64,000 nt of DNA from Limnephilus marmoratus (Eukaryota > Arthropoda > Insecta > Trichoptera > Limnephilidae), in the NCBI GenBank assembly GCA_917880885.1, contig OU862928.1:41528962-41592961 (forward strand), read 5' to 3'. Numbering within the stretch: the first letter of the stretch is position 1; every line of letters begins with the position of its first letter. The position numbers and the translations under genes were made by a program. Shown one piece after another: positions 1 through 9,344 of the stretch. Below the pieces are notes generated by a model that saw nothing but the letters and a program-made list of their open reading frames with translations, searched no databases and had not been told where the DNA came from.

Positions 1-117
1 GTGACCTACGACCTTGGGGTGACCTATGACCTTGGGGTGACCTACGTCTTTGGGGTGACCTACGACCTTAGGGTGACTAACGACCTTGGGGTGACCATCC
101 TTATCCTTATCCTTATC
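1..117. repeat. 18-bp minisatellite (5 units) plus a short TCCTTA run
   Basis: Five head-to-tail units of 18 bp (consensus GTGACCTACGACCTTGGG) occupy 1-90, and the first is at the window edge, so the array may continue upstream. A partial sixth unit runs into three TCCTTA hexamers at 97-117. On the minus strand each unit has two AGGTCA-like half-sites spaced by one base; the unit at 19-36 is a perfect direct repeat of AGGTCA with a T spacer. Confidence 0.85.
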
Positions 118-120
118 ACT

Positions 121-270
121 CAAGTCAAGCGTGCATAAAGGCCCGACCGTTCGCCTAGCAATCGATCACCGTTCGCATCGATTACCGTTCGCATGACATT
201 TTTCGTAACAATCTCCACTTTTCGTAACGCATTCACCAGCTTACCCCCCACAAGTCGAGCGTGCATAAAG
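121..270 (+). repeat. Direct repeat of about 20 bp, 130 bp apart
   Basis: A 20-bp segment starting CAAGTC and ending GCATAAAG occurs at 121-140 and again at 251-270 with one difference. The intervening DNA holds several CCGTTCGCAT-like repeats. It could be a small tandem duplication or the footprint of an insertion. No gene is seen. Confidence 0.5.
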
Positions 271-554
271 ATTTTACTTTAAAAAAAAATAAACACATAA
301 ATTATAAACCAAACCTACACTTCTCAAATTATATCGAATCACAACGCAGTCTAATTTTTGATCAAATTCTATTATTTAAAATTCTAAATAATGGTCTGGA
401 CTTAACAGAACGTACCAATTTAATGAATTTTCGTATTCCATCCAGATCAACCGGACAATCCAATTTATTTTATTTGTCCTCATTTAGAACAAATATTAGA
501 AAAAAATCCCCAATTCCTCGTGTATGTGCACAATATGATACAAAATTTCTGTAG
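261..554 (+). pseudogene. C-terminal relic of a non-LTR retrotransposon ORF2
   Basis: A 97-codon frame has the C-terminal pattern of Jockey/R1-type ORF2 proteins: a helical LFKILNNGLDLTE segment, then NFRIPSRSTG, then a basic LSSFRTNIRKKSPIPRVC segment followed by a short end. No RT catalytic motif is included, so this is a 5'-truncated copy. Its ATG comes from the flanking repeat and is unlikely to be a real start. The assignment rests on family resemblance only. Confidence 0.6.
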
Positions 555-559
555 TCTAA

Positions 560-960
560 TAATAATAGTCTTGTTCTTGGCGGTGGACGCGATTGCCCAC
601 CTGCTGCGTGGTGGTCCGGATCGGGAAAGACTAGTTGAGGATGACCTTTTGACCTCAAAATATTCGAGTGCAGTTTACACGCGGTAGAACCGAAACTTTA
701 CCAAAACAATCTCAACCAAAACTTCAAAAGTGAGGTCATAATCAATGTGACCGATGAGCGCAGATCTCGCGGAACTTCCGTTTCACATCTCAGCCAACAG
801 GAGCCTTTAAAAGTGACATCATTATCAATGCGGCCGATGTGCGCAGTTGATGCGTCGCAGGTGCAGTAATCATCATTTCCGTTTCATCCAAAATCCAAAT
901 CACAGCACGATAGAAGTTGCACTTAAAAAATTTAGGCATAATTTTCGAGGTTTCTTAAAA
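560..960. repeat. Scraps of dispersed repeat families A and M
   Basis: 560-650 resembles part of family A (fuller copies at 42785-43110 and 49872-50125). 660-700 carries the start of family M (GTGCAGTT then CGCGGTAGAA; fuller copies near 28318 and 49640). 720-930 contains diverged internal duplications around GCGCAG and TTCCGTTTCA. From 960 to about 1420 I see only AT-rich DNA without a supported feature. Confidence 0.4.
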
Positions 961-1419
961 CGTTTGTAACGAATACAATAAAATTTCTAATGACTTTTCC
1001 ATCAACAGTATTATTTGGACAATATGGTGTAAATTAAAAAAAGGTGTTAAACTTTTACTTTTTTCGGACAGAAACATTGAAATTTAAAGTTGCATGTTAG
1101 AAAAATACAATTCCCAGAAACCGTTTTGTCACTTCACCCCTCTGTCTGCAGGATACCCTTCACAAACCAACTCCTGGCTAGCTTAGCAAACACCGTTCAT
1201 TATTATTTTCCCGACAGATCTGTTAAACTTTTTACTCTCAACTTTTTAAACAGAGATTTAAGCAAACTGAATGTGGGGACTAATACGAGGGAGAGAAATA
1301 ACATCTAAATGGAAGTGTTGTTGTTTTGATTTTATAAATTTTAACAATTGAGACATGCCGAGCTTTATACACGTATGAATAATGAATTGATTAAAAAAAC
1401 ACAAAGGCATTTAAATAAC

Positions 1420-1720
1420 ACTAGAAATGCCACTAATAAAGAAATTGTTTCTCCCTGCGTGTCTTTTCTCATTCCTCCCGTTCCCCTTTCCGCCACCCCT
1501 TCCACTCAAATGTACCCTTCCCCTCACGCATTCCCCCTCCACCTTCACTGCCTTTCCTCTCCTTTCGCGCGTTCCATATATTCAGTCCCAGTACATTCAG
1601 TTTTCAAACAACCCGCGTGCCTCCTATTACATTTTTAAAATTCAAATTATCATTTTTCATTTATTACGAACATTCATTTTTGTATATTATAAGTACAATC
1701 TATAAAATTTGGTACCTAAC
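1420..1720 (-). mobile_element. Helitron-like family G fragment
   Basis: The C/T-rich tract after an ATAAAGAAATTG segment matches the reverse complement of 21840-22140 and 28780-29670, including the CAGTTTTCAAACA block near 1600. The 3' hairpin and CTAG end seen in other copies are missing here. The open frames in this tract come from low-complexity C/T sequence and are not genes. Confidence 0.55.
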
Positions 1721-1904
1721 ACAGATACCTATTTAAAACACATAACATAATTCTTGCAAACTTTTCGAAAATTGAATTTTGATTGAAATCGATGGTTTGC
1801 AAAATGTAATTCTTAAATTCTGACATTTTTGACAGTTTCGTAAGAGTTTTTATAATGATTAAAAAACTTTTCGTCATGTGGTTGTAATAATCCTAGGAGC
1901 TAAA

Positions 1905-2185
1905 CGTCGCAAAATTTATAAAACTGGGAAGACTTCGGTGGCTGGGTCATGTGGAGAGAATGACCGAGCATCAAGCACCAAAGTCCCTGCTAAACTCAAG
2001 ACCAATAGGGCGAAGGATCCTGGGAAGATCAAGACTAAGACGGAGCGACTACGTCCTCAAAGACATATCTATCTTGGAGCTTCTAAACTGGAGAGAGCTG
2101 GCACAAAACCGAGATGAGTAGAAGAAGACTCTTGAGGAGGCCAAGAACCACCAGGAGTTGTAGAGCCAATAGTGATGATGATGGT
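1905..2185 (+). pseudogene. RTE-type non-LTR element, C-terminal tail
   Basis: Read in the frame that gives LRWLGHVERMTEH, then GRRILGRSRLR, then NWRELAQNRDE, this is the conserved tail of RTE-type endonuclease/RT proteins. The final W of the usual DEW motif is a stop here. It is followed by a TAG-rich end and an ATG trinucleotide run (2170-2185), the usual kind of 3' tail. The longest ATG-initiated frame in the interval is a shadow. Confidence 0.6.
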
Positions 2186-2317
2186 TGTAATAATCCAAAA
2201 ACCTTCGCAAGGATGGAACTAAGGGATTTTGAAAGCTTCAATCATTTACCATGCTTAATATAGCAATATATAGACAACTCATAACTCATATACACCCAAG
2301 CAAGCATATTTCGATTG

Positions 2318-2620
2318 TTAAAAAATATAAATCATCATCATCATCATCTGTGGCTCTACAACCCAGGTCGGGTCTTGGCCTCCAGCAGAGCCTGCCTCCA
2401 TGACTGTCGGTGTTGTGCTGCGTTGCGCCAGTTTCGGATGCCGATGGTGCTTGCATCCTTCACCACTCCATCCAGCCATCGAAGCTTTGGTCTTCCAACT
2501 CTTCTCCGACCCCCAGGTGCACCATCCATAATTCGCTTTGGAATATCTCCTTCGCTCATTCTCTGGATATGTCCAGCCCACCTGAGTCTTCCAGTTTTGA
2601 TTTCCTTGGAGATATTTATA
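2318..2620 (-). pseudogene. RTE-type non-LTR element, C-terminal tail (inverted to the previous copy)
   Basis: The minus strand encodes MSEGDIPKRIMDG, then GRPKLRWLDGVVKDA, then NWRNAAQHRQSWRQ, then EAKTRPGL, the characteristic RTE C-terminus. The 3' end has an ATG trinucleotide repeat (plus strand ATCATCATCATC near 2335). It is truncated at its 5' side around 2620. Orientation is opposite to the neighbour at 1905-2185, whose tail ends with the same trinucleotide. Confidence 0.7.
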
Positions 2621-2754
2621 AAAATATAAACAGATAATTTAATTGGTTCGCGAAAATTTACGGAAGACGATGTCTTTGACTAAAAGGTGAGCAAATCAGG
2701 AAAATACAAATTTCACTTCGTTGGTATTGTTTGAAATTGCTTTATGATTGGATA

Positions 2755-3240
2755 TGATTTTAGATTTTCACGGCCAAAAGTATTTTTGTTGTTTGTTTTG
2801 GGGTGTTACGCCGTGTTACGCTATCTCCTCCTTTAGCCAACGTTTCGGACAGCGTTACAGTGTCTATCATCAGGGCAGATGTGTAAATGTTAGTGGTGTT
2901 AGTGGTAAAATGTGTGCTTAAGTACTTCGAAGCAATACCGTATTGCCAGCTCCACTCCACTGCGAGCTGGAATTACAGTATACTTGAAGATGGTGTTCTG
3001 CATTTAGCTTTGGTGTAGCCGTCAATTACCGGATACCAAGAACTATTGAGCTCAGTTCCGTCGTATCTATTAATGTTAATAGGATTTTTATAAATTTCAA
3101 TTGCATCTGTTATTAGGCGTGCTCTATAAGTTTTGGGTCTTCCCAGGACTTTATGATTTATTTTATTTATTTTTCTTTTTCTCATTAGTAGCCAATGTAT
3201 TGGCCCATTTGTCTTGTCATGATTTGAAGAATCCCACATT
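2755..3240 (-). pseudogene. Penelope-like element, C-terminal end and 3' region
   Basis: The minus-strand frame has GRPKTYRARLITDAIEIYKN, then ININRYDG, then LNSSWYPVIDG, the conserved C-terminal part of Penelope-like RT/GIY-YIG endonuclease proteins. Downstream on the same strand lies a hammerhead-like core (separate entry) and a terminal segment ending near 2760. The element is strongly 5'-truncated. Relatives are at 6290-6490, 20520-20660 and 58575-58800. Confidence 0.65.
2842..2873 (-). ncRNA. Hammerhead ribozyme-like core in the Penelope copy
   Basis: On the minus strand CTGATGA (2873-2867) is followed by a stem GACA/TGTC with a loop, then GAAAC (2846-2842). This is the conserved hammerhead core order CUGANGA, stem II, GAAA. 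Penelope-like elements are known to encode hammerhead motifs. One expected stem II base pair is mismatched, so this copy may be inactive. Confidence 0.6.
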
Positions 3241-3329
3241 AAGGATAAACTTAAAAGAATAATGAATTAAATGAAGACAATATTAGCGAAACTCAATTGA
3301 AAATCTGGAGACAGAAAAATCAGAAAAGA

Positions 3330-3402
3330 TATTGGCTTCGAACCCAAGACCCTTTGCTTACATGGCAAGAGCTCTACCGATTGAGCTACGGAACCTTAAA
3401 AC
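3330..3402 (-). repeat. tRNA-like segment (SINE head or tRNA pseudogene)
   Basis: The minus strand has a box-A-like TAGCTCAATCGG, a D-arm stem GCTC/GAGC, an anticodon-like stem TTGC/GCAA around a 7-base loop, and a box-B GGTTCGAAGCC. The 3' acceptor strand does not pair with the 5' strand, so I do not call a working tRNA. 3400-3780 holds AT-rich DNA with no recognised feature. Confidence 0.5.
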
Positions 3403-3779
3403 CTTAGAACCTTAAAAGAATAAATAATCTGCTCTTTCATAGATGGCGTTAATTTAGTTATTTTAGGAAATAAAACTTTTTACAAGTTATGGTTATTTGT
3501 TTGTTTTTTGAAACAGCTAAAATAGGTCTCATAGAAACCATTGTATCTCCCATACTGTCATGGTGAGAAATATTATCTAAAGGGTGTTAGAAAGAGAAAA
3601 TACCACGCTTCATAATAAAGTCTAGAAGTTAACCACAGAAAAATTAAAATGTGCAACTCTATGAAACCTAAGTTTCCGATCGCAATTTGAAAAAAAAAAG
3701 AAACATATCAATTTTTTTTATAAATTGATAAAAAGTGCAATAATAACAACATTTGTAATACCAGACAAATCAAAAACAA

Positions 3780-3923
3780 ACAAAATCCTTGACAAATTAT
3801 ATACCTAAAACTTCCTCACGAATCACTCTATTTATTGGTGAAAATCGCATGAAAATTTGTTCAGTAGTTTTTGAGTTTATCGCGAACAGACAGACAGACA
3901 CGGCGGAGGACTTTAATTTATAA
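3780..3923 (-). mobile_element. Helitron-like family H fragment
   Basis: Reverse complement of the block repeated at 41150-41400 (AAACTCAAAAACTACTG-type motif followed by TTTTCACCAAT). It is cut at 3923 by the element that follows. Confidence 0.5.
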
Positions 3924-4603
3924 TCTTATAAATAAAAATCTCATGTCACGATGTTTGTGGTCGCAACTCCTCCGAAACGGCTGGACCGATTTTTTTGAAA
4001 TTTTTAATGTATATTTGGTAGGTATGAGAATAGGGTTTAAAGTATATTTCATACCGCTAAGTGATTAGAGTGTCCCTACCCAGAAAAAAAAATATTTTTT
4101 GACAATTTTTTGTTTTCATTTGGCTTAAAAAATACTCATAACCCCAAATTTTAACCCTCCTTCCTCACGCTCCCATTTTCAATCGTGATTTTAGTATTTT
4201 TGTATGAACAAATTTAACCGTTTTTTGTATTTCAAACAGAACGAAATTATTTATGTTGTTGAATGACAGATGGCGCTACGTCCGCCTCATCGAATTTTCA
4301 TCCACACATGCGCAAGACATTCACGAGAAGCGTCTCGTCATTTTGATATTTCAAACCATCGAGCTTATTTGTGTTGGCTAAAGACGGACTGACAAAAAAT
4401 ATCGTACACTCAATTGCTCTTCGAAATTCATATTGATTTTCTTTATTTCATTTTCCTACTTTAGTTGGTGTTTTTTTGCTTTTATCGGCGGTCATCGTCT
4501 ACAGCGCTCTCAGCCTCTTTCATTATTTCGTTATTTTTATAACAATCAAAATATTCACTAGAAATAATTTATATGGCAGAACAACGTTTGTCGGGTCAAC
4601 TAG
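3924..4603 (+). mobile_element. Non-autonomous Helitron-like element (680 bp)
   Basis: It starts TCTTATAAAT after an A and ends GGGTCAACTAG before a T, matching the Helitron rule of TC start, CTRR end and insertion between A and T. Inside is the CTCCGAAACGGCTGGACCGA motif shared with 43248-44500. No terminal inverted repeats and no transposase or Rep/helicase frame were seen. Confidence 0.65.
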
Positions 4604-5680
4604 TATGTTATACAAATAGAGATGTTCCATTTTACCTTAAAAAGTTATCTTTCATACACTTTAAAAATAATTTATTTATTGACATAGTGTAGAAGTTTAG
4701 ATTGTAGATCTCACTCCAGTGTTTTTATACAGATCCCTATTGTGCTAACTATTCCTTCCAGAATAACGTAGAGCCTTTGTCCTTAATGGTTTAACCGGGG
4801 TGATCTTGGCAATAGAGGCCAGACTACGTAAGAAGTATAACTAGATAGAAGAACGAAGAGAGAAGACGAAGGCAGCCTCCATTATTCAAAGACAAAATCA
4901 TATTAGACGAACAAAGGACAGAGATTAGGGAGGAGATGTTTCAAGAATAGCCGTGTGATTTATCTATGGTCTGGAATAGGGGTCGAGAATCTTTTAAATA
5001 CATAGACAATCAACACTTCAGGCAGTGGCGGCAAATAAAAATAAGCACAAATAATAGATAATTTGTGAATTGTGTATTGATTTTCTAAACAGGGGAAATA
5101 ACAACAGTGTTTTGAGAGTGCGTAATCGGCCATTCGGACAAATTTGTAATTTTTCATCGTTGCGGATCGTTTAATTGATAAAGATCATACTTTTAACCGT
5201 GATACAGGAGCTAAAGTTCTGCATAAAAATGGAATAGGTTTAAGACAAAATTTAGGAGCTTTGGAAATAAAAAAAAATCGGTGTATTCAAAGATTGAAAT
5301 AAAATTGAATTTTACCTTGGGCCCCACTTTAAGTATGTTTCTCGTTACTTTTATTATAACCCCACTCCCCACCCTCAACTCCCTCCCACAACTGACGTAC
5401 TGTCCCATTCTGGTATACTGTCCCATTCTTTCTTGACAATATGTATATACATATGTGTACTTCTGTATTTGATAGCATTATTTTAGTAGACAATTAAACT
5501 ATATCAATGAAATGACTTAAAACCATGAATTTTCTTTGCATTTATTTAATTTGGTAATTGCCGATCACTAAATTGAAACCGGGCATTTTATTTAACGTTG
5601 CTTAGGTGTTGGAACTCCACTCCTAAATATGGAGGTAATTGAAATCCATAAAACCATTAATATTAATATATATTTTTTAA
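4604..5680. other. Intergenic, AT-rich, no supported gene
   Basis: About 1.1 kb with only short frames. 5625-5655 has a scrap that reads EVIEIHK then ININI, like the Penelope C-terminus. Nothing else is recognised. Confidence 0.5.
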
Positions 5681-5770
5681 AGTGAACAACGCACAAGAGT
5701 CATAAATGGTCCTCTCTGCAGCCAGTGATACCATGACACCCCCGATTGGGATATGTTGTGCACAAGGCCG
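5680..5770 (-). repeat. SINE family B, diverged fragment
   Basis: GCACAAGAGTC, then a CCAGTG block, then CCCGATTGGGATATGTTGTG matches the 3' part of SINE family B (fuller copies at 33152-33566 and 38570-38990). Confidence 0.55.
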
Positions 5771-5908
5771 TAGCCAGAAAAAAATTTCGGGGGGGGGTTT
5801 TGTTTGGCGGAAAAGTGTTTATATTCCAGTCAGTGGGGGGTAAAAAAGCCTTTACCTTGCAAAAGGTCATGTAGTAGCGATTATGATATATGTTGTTTAG
5901 ATTGGGAC

Positions 5909-6190
5909 TTTTTTTTTACATGAATAGCGCACAAGAGTCCCAACTGCTCCCGTCTGGAGCCAGTGGGACTATGGCATCCCCAATTGGGGTATGTTGTGAG
6001 GCTGAAGGTAGTGGGGAAGGGGAGGAGATAGGGAAGAGGAAGGTGGGGAAGTACCTGGCTATTCAGATCTGATCACAAAACACGGCTAAAGTCTATTTCA
6101 AGTAACGTTTCATTTCTGAATGGTCGTCTTATACCAAGGCGATACTGAGAGGACCTTCCACTCTGGAACGTGCTTCAAGTGAGACGAAAT
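5909..6190 (-). repeat. SINE family B, truncated copy
   Basis: A T-run (5909-5917) starts a block (GCACAAGAGTCCCAACTGC onward) that matches 33163-33425 and 38586-38850 almost base for base. Read on the minus strand it ends in poly(A). The tRNA-like head seen in the full copies is missing here. Confidence 0.75.
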
Positions 6191-6289
6191 GGAGTTAAGC
6201 TTTGTAATTGGTATCAAGAGCTATATAGCATATATGACTACATCAACATTAAACGCCGAAAATCACACACATTTTACTAATGTTTTAGC

Positions 6290-6490
6290 TTAAATACCGT
6301 CCCTTAGTGGGTTAAGGCTCGCTATGAGTTATCTATGATAGATCTGGGTTAGCACACTTCACCACAGTCTTCACATCTTCCTGATGATGAACAATGTATC
6401 TCTGTCAGAAATGTTAGCTAAAGCCGGAGGAAGCGCAACACGGCATAATAATCCAAAAAAATATCACAATAATGCTTTTTGCCGTGAAAA
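6290..6490 (+). repeat. Penelope-like element 3' relic with degraded hammerhead core
   Basis: CTGATGA at about 6391, then a short stem region, then GAAA, then GTTAGCTAAAGCCGGAGGAAG and GCAACACGGCATAA parallels the Penelope 3' region on the minus strand at 2755-2873. The stem is weak, so the ribozyme is probably degraded. Confidence 0.55.
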
Positions 6491-7560
6491 TTTTAAAACA
6501 TAAAAGACTAACAGTGCGTCATTAAACTGAAAATATCCTTCAAAATTTGCAAGAATGAATAAAACTGAATATTCTTTCACATGAGCAAAATCCAAAACGC
6601 ATCTATGAACAAATCGTTCCTATGGAACGCTTCATACGAAAAATACTCTGACTCGTAAAGTGAAAGGTACGTGCCTTTCTATTTTCAGAGCTTAAAAATC
6701 GTAATTTGGCGCAGTGCTCCTTCCACTAGCATCTACTCTTGCGCGTGACAATTTCGTACACTTGTTACTTTTCGCATAACGTAATATTTCAAGCTAAAGT
6801 GATGCAAATTGTATGCACATACAAAATATCTGTCGAGTTTAAGTTTTATTTTTTGCACAGTGAGTGTACCCTGTTCATCTTAATATTTTGTGTAAGCATT
6901 TGAAAATCTAATAACAACGAAAAGAATTTTAAGTTAACGGCATTTATTTATTGTTTCTTTCAACTCTGTTTGAATTCCACCTGAGAATGACCACGAACAG
7001 TTACTGATTTTAAGCTGAAAGGATAAAAATCTGTAATAGAAATCTGTACAAGAACTTGTAATATAAAAGGTGAAATTTCAGACGCTTTTCGAAGAAATTC
7101 ACAAAAATAACAACAACGTAATATCGATACGAAAATTCACGACAGATGCGTGACTTTGGGAAGGACTTATCGAGCTATTACCATCATTGGATTCGTCTTG
7201 CGTGAATATTGAGATATTCCCTGAAAAATATTTCATATTTAATACTACTGTCATTAAGTTTCTCAAAGCAAGAGTTAAAAATGAAGAAGGAAATGGTTTG
7301 AAAGGAGATATGAAAATATGAACATTGGAAGGAGCGCGCTAATATATTTAAAAGGCGTAAAGAAAAATGTTTAACAAGGTATGACTTATTTAAAATAGAC
7401 CAGCAGCATTTAAACAAACATTGTGAATTTTTATATAATTATAACTGTAGTGTTCAAGCAGTTCTGTAACTCACCTTGGAAGGATATTTCTTATTTAAGC
7501 AATAAAGTTATTTTCAAATTAATAGAAAACTTTATATTAACCACTTAATTATTTACAAAA
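6491..7560. other. AT-rich stretch, nothing recognised
   Basis: About 1.07 kb without a supported gene. Short frames on both strands lack any motif I know. Confidence 0.4.
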
Positions 7561-7562
7561 AC

Positions 7563-7612
7563 CGACATGTTTCATCAGCAAAGCTGACTTCTTCAGGGTT
7601 TTGACAGAACTA
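7563..7612 (-). ncRNA. Hammerhead ribozyme-like motif (second Penelope family)
   Basis: On the minus strand: CTGAAGA (7596-7590), one A, stem GTCAGC (7588-7583), loop TTT, stem GCTGAT (7579-7574), GAAAC (7573-7569). Stem II has six pairs including one G-U. This fits the hammerhead core with an intact CUGANGA and GAAA. No Penelope protein frame is recognised next to it, so it may be a short relic. Confidence 0.6.
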
Positions 7613-7614
7613 AT

Positions 7615-8256
7615 TTAAAAAATAGACATATGTAGGTAATAGAGAAAAATAATAGACATAAACAGTAATAAAATTTGAAAGAAAATAATGTGTTAAGGAC
7701 GAGGGGCAATATAATTTCAAAAAAAACTATGAAGAAGTGAGCGTTGCTCACGAAAAATGTTGGTTTTGTAAACAATAAAAGTGGCAAAAACAAAGTATTT
7801 TCTTAATTTTAATCAAAATGGTGCCACAAAATAAGTTTGCTGTGTTAGAAGAAAAAAAGTTATTTTGTATTAATCTGGGTTAATTACATACTTCGCGTGA
7901 ACAAGAGGTGACCATGATAGTCGACATATCTGGAAACTGGCTAAATGGAATCTGATGCGAATGAACTCCTAAAGACTGCGCCAGGGCTCTTGGTCCCTCT
8001 GGTGCCCAAACTCCGAATTAAACTTCCTGCCATCTAGCGGACTTTTGGGCTCTTAGCACTGCCCTCTGTGTGACAAACTCGGAACCTTTAGATTTACTAC
8101 ACTAACATGTTAAATAATAATACAATATGTGTTATGGATCATTTTCGCTGCGCACTTTGCAATTTTTATCTAACCAGGAAATTTTATAAAATTACTTTTT
8201 CTAATTACAAATGAGTGTATAACCTAACAAATTTCGAGTGTCCATATTGAAATCTT
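7615..8256. other. AT-rich stretch with one GC-richer block
   Basis: 7940-8090 contains GCCATCTAGCGGA followed by a GCCCTCTGTG block, resembling a motif also present in the solo LTR near 55850. It may be an LTR scrap. No gene is supported. Confidence 0.35.
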
Positions 8257-8735
8257 CCTAACATATGTTCCCTCATTCCTCCACCGAACCTGTTATCCAA
8301 GTACCTAACTCTCCCTATCTGACAGTGTGTTGCTAATATACCTACGTTTGTGACATTTACATGTATGTATATATAATAATAGCCGTAAATATTTTCTGCG
8401 AATCAATTTGTGGACCGTATTCAAAATAATAAATTTTTCAAGTTTACAACTATTTAAGAGTTGGTAAGGACAGGCTTACTCCAATAATTCTTTTGATACG
8501 TATTATGGTGAGTCTTGAGAAATACAGCTGGCGGTAATCACTGCACAAGCTTCGTAGTAAACACACTAAGAGATCACTACGTTGATCATTGCACAGGATG
8601 TTTTAACATACTGATTGCACAAAAATTTATTGTTGTAAATGTTACAGACGTAAGTACATTAGCAACACACTGTCATATAGGGACAGGTACTTGGATAACA
8701 GGTTGGGTGGAGGAATGAGGGAACATACGTTAGGG
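8257..8735. mobile_element. MITE with about 105-bp terminal inverted repeats
   Basis: The left arm (8257-8365, starting CCTAACATATGTTCCC) is inverted at 8630-8735 (ending GGGAACATACGTTAGG), with about 270 bp between them. Arms are roughly 85-90% identical by eye. No transposase frame lies inside. I could not identify a target duplication. Confidence 0.7.
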
Positions 8736-8787
8736 GGAGATGCGTATAGTTTCGTCAACAATGTCATTTGCACTGGAGCGATTTTGG

Positions 8788-8824
8788 TTTTGGTCGAAAA
8801 ATGGACCACATTTTTCGACCAAAA
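8788..8824. repeat. Perfect 16-bp hairpin palindrome
   Basis: The left arm TTTTGGTCGAAAAATG (8788-8803) is perfectly inverted at 8809-8824 around the 5-base loop GACCA. A partial echo of the arm occurs at 8840-8865. Confidence 0.8.
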
Positions 8825-8829
8825 TCGAT

Positions 8830-9240
8830 TGATAGCGGTCCAAAAATGGACTACATTTTTCTACCATTCATAAAACATTTATTGTAATTATTTAAAACAT
8901 TTCCTTGGCCAGCCATTTATTTCAAAACAAAAATATTGAAATGCTTTATCCATTATGACCATAGATGTTGCAATTCCGAACTTCGTAGACCATTTTAGAA
9001 CGATATTAAAAAAAAAATTTAATTTATTTTTCAAACCGAATTTTTGATCAGCTGTTTGCCGATAAAATTAAGTTTCACTAATTTCACTATCAAGTATACC
9101 ACAGATACAAAAATCGAAAATCTACTATGTTGACTCGAATAAGTATCCCTCATGGCAGTTTCAAGTGAAAAACACACAGGAATCGCGCGATCATAAATAT
9201 AATTTCTTAATATTTTCTCGATCATAATTTTTAAATATTT
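8830..9240. other. AT-rich stretch, nothing recognised
   Basis: No frame with a recognisable motif. 9290-9340 repeats TTGTATAGCGCC-type sequence (minus strand), which also follows ATA-repeat tracts near 47990 and 54370. Confidence 0.35.
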
Positions 9241-9344
9241 TTATTATAAATTCTACAAATATGAGATAAACGGTAAAATACAGGTTAATTCATTGGCTAT
9301 ATAGCACTATACAAATTATGGCGCTATACAAATTATCCAAGTTT

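Noticed and set aside
1878..2117. 79-codon frame starting MVVIILGAKRRK
   Set aside because: It is a shadow; the RTE tail is read in a different frame of the same strand.
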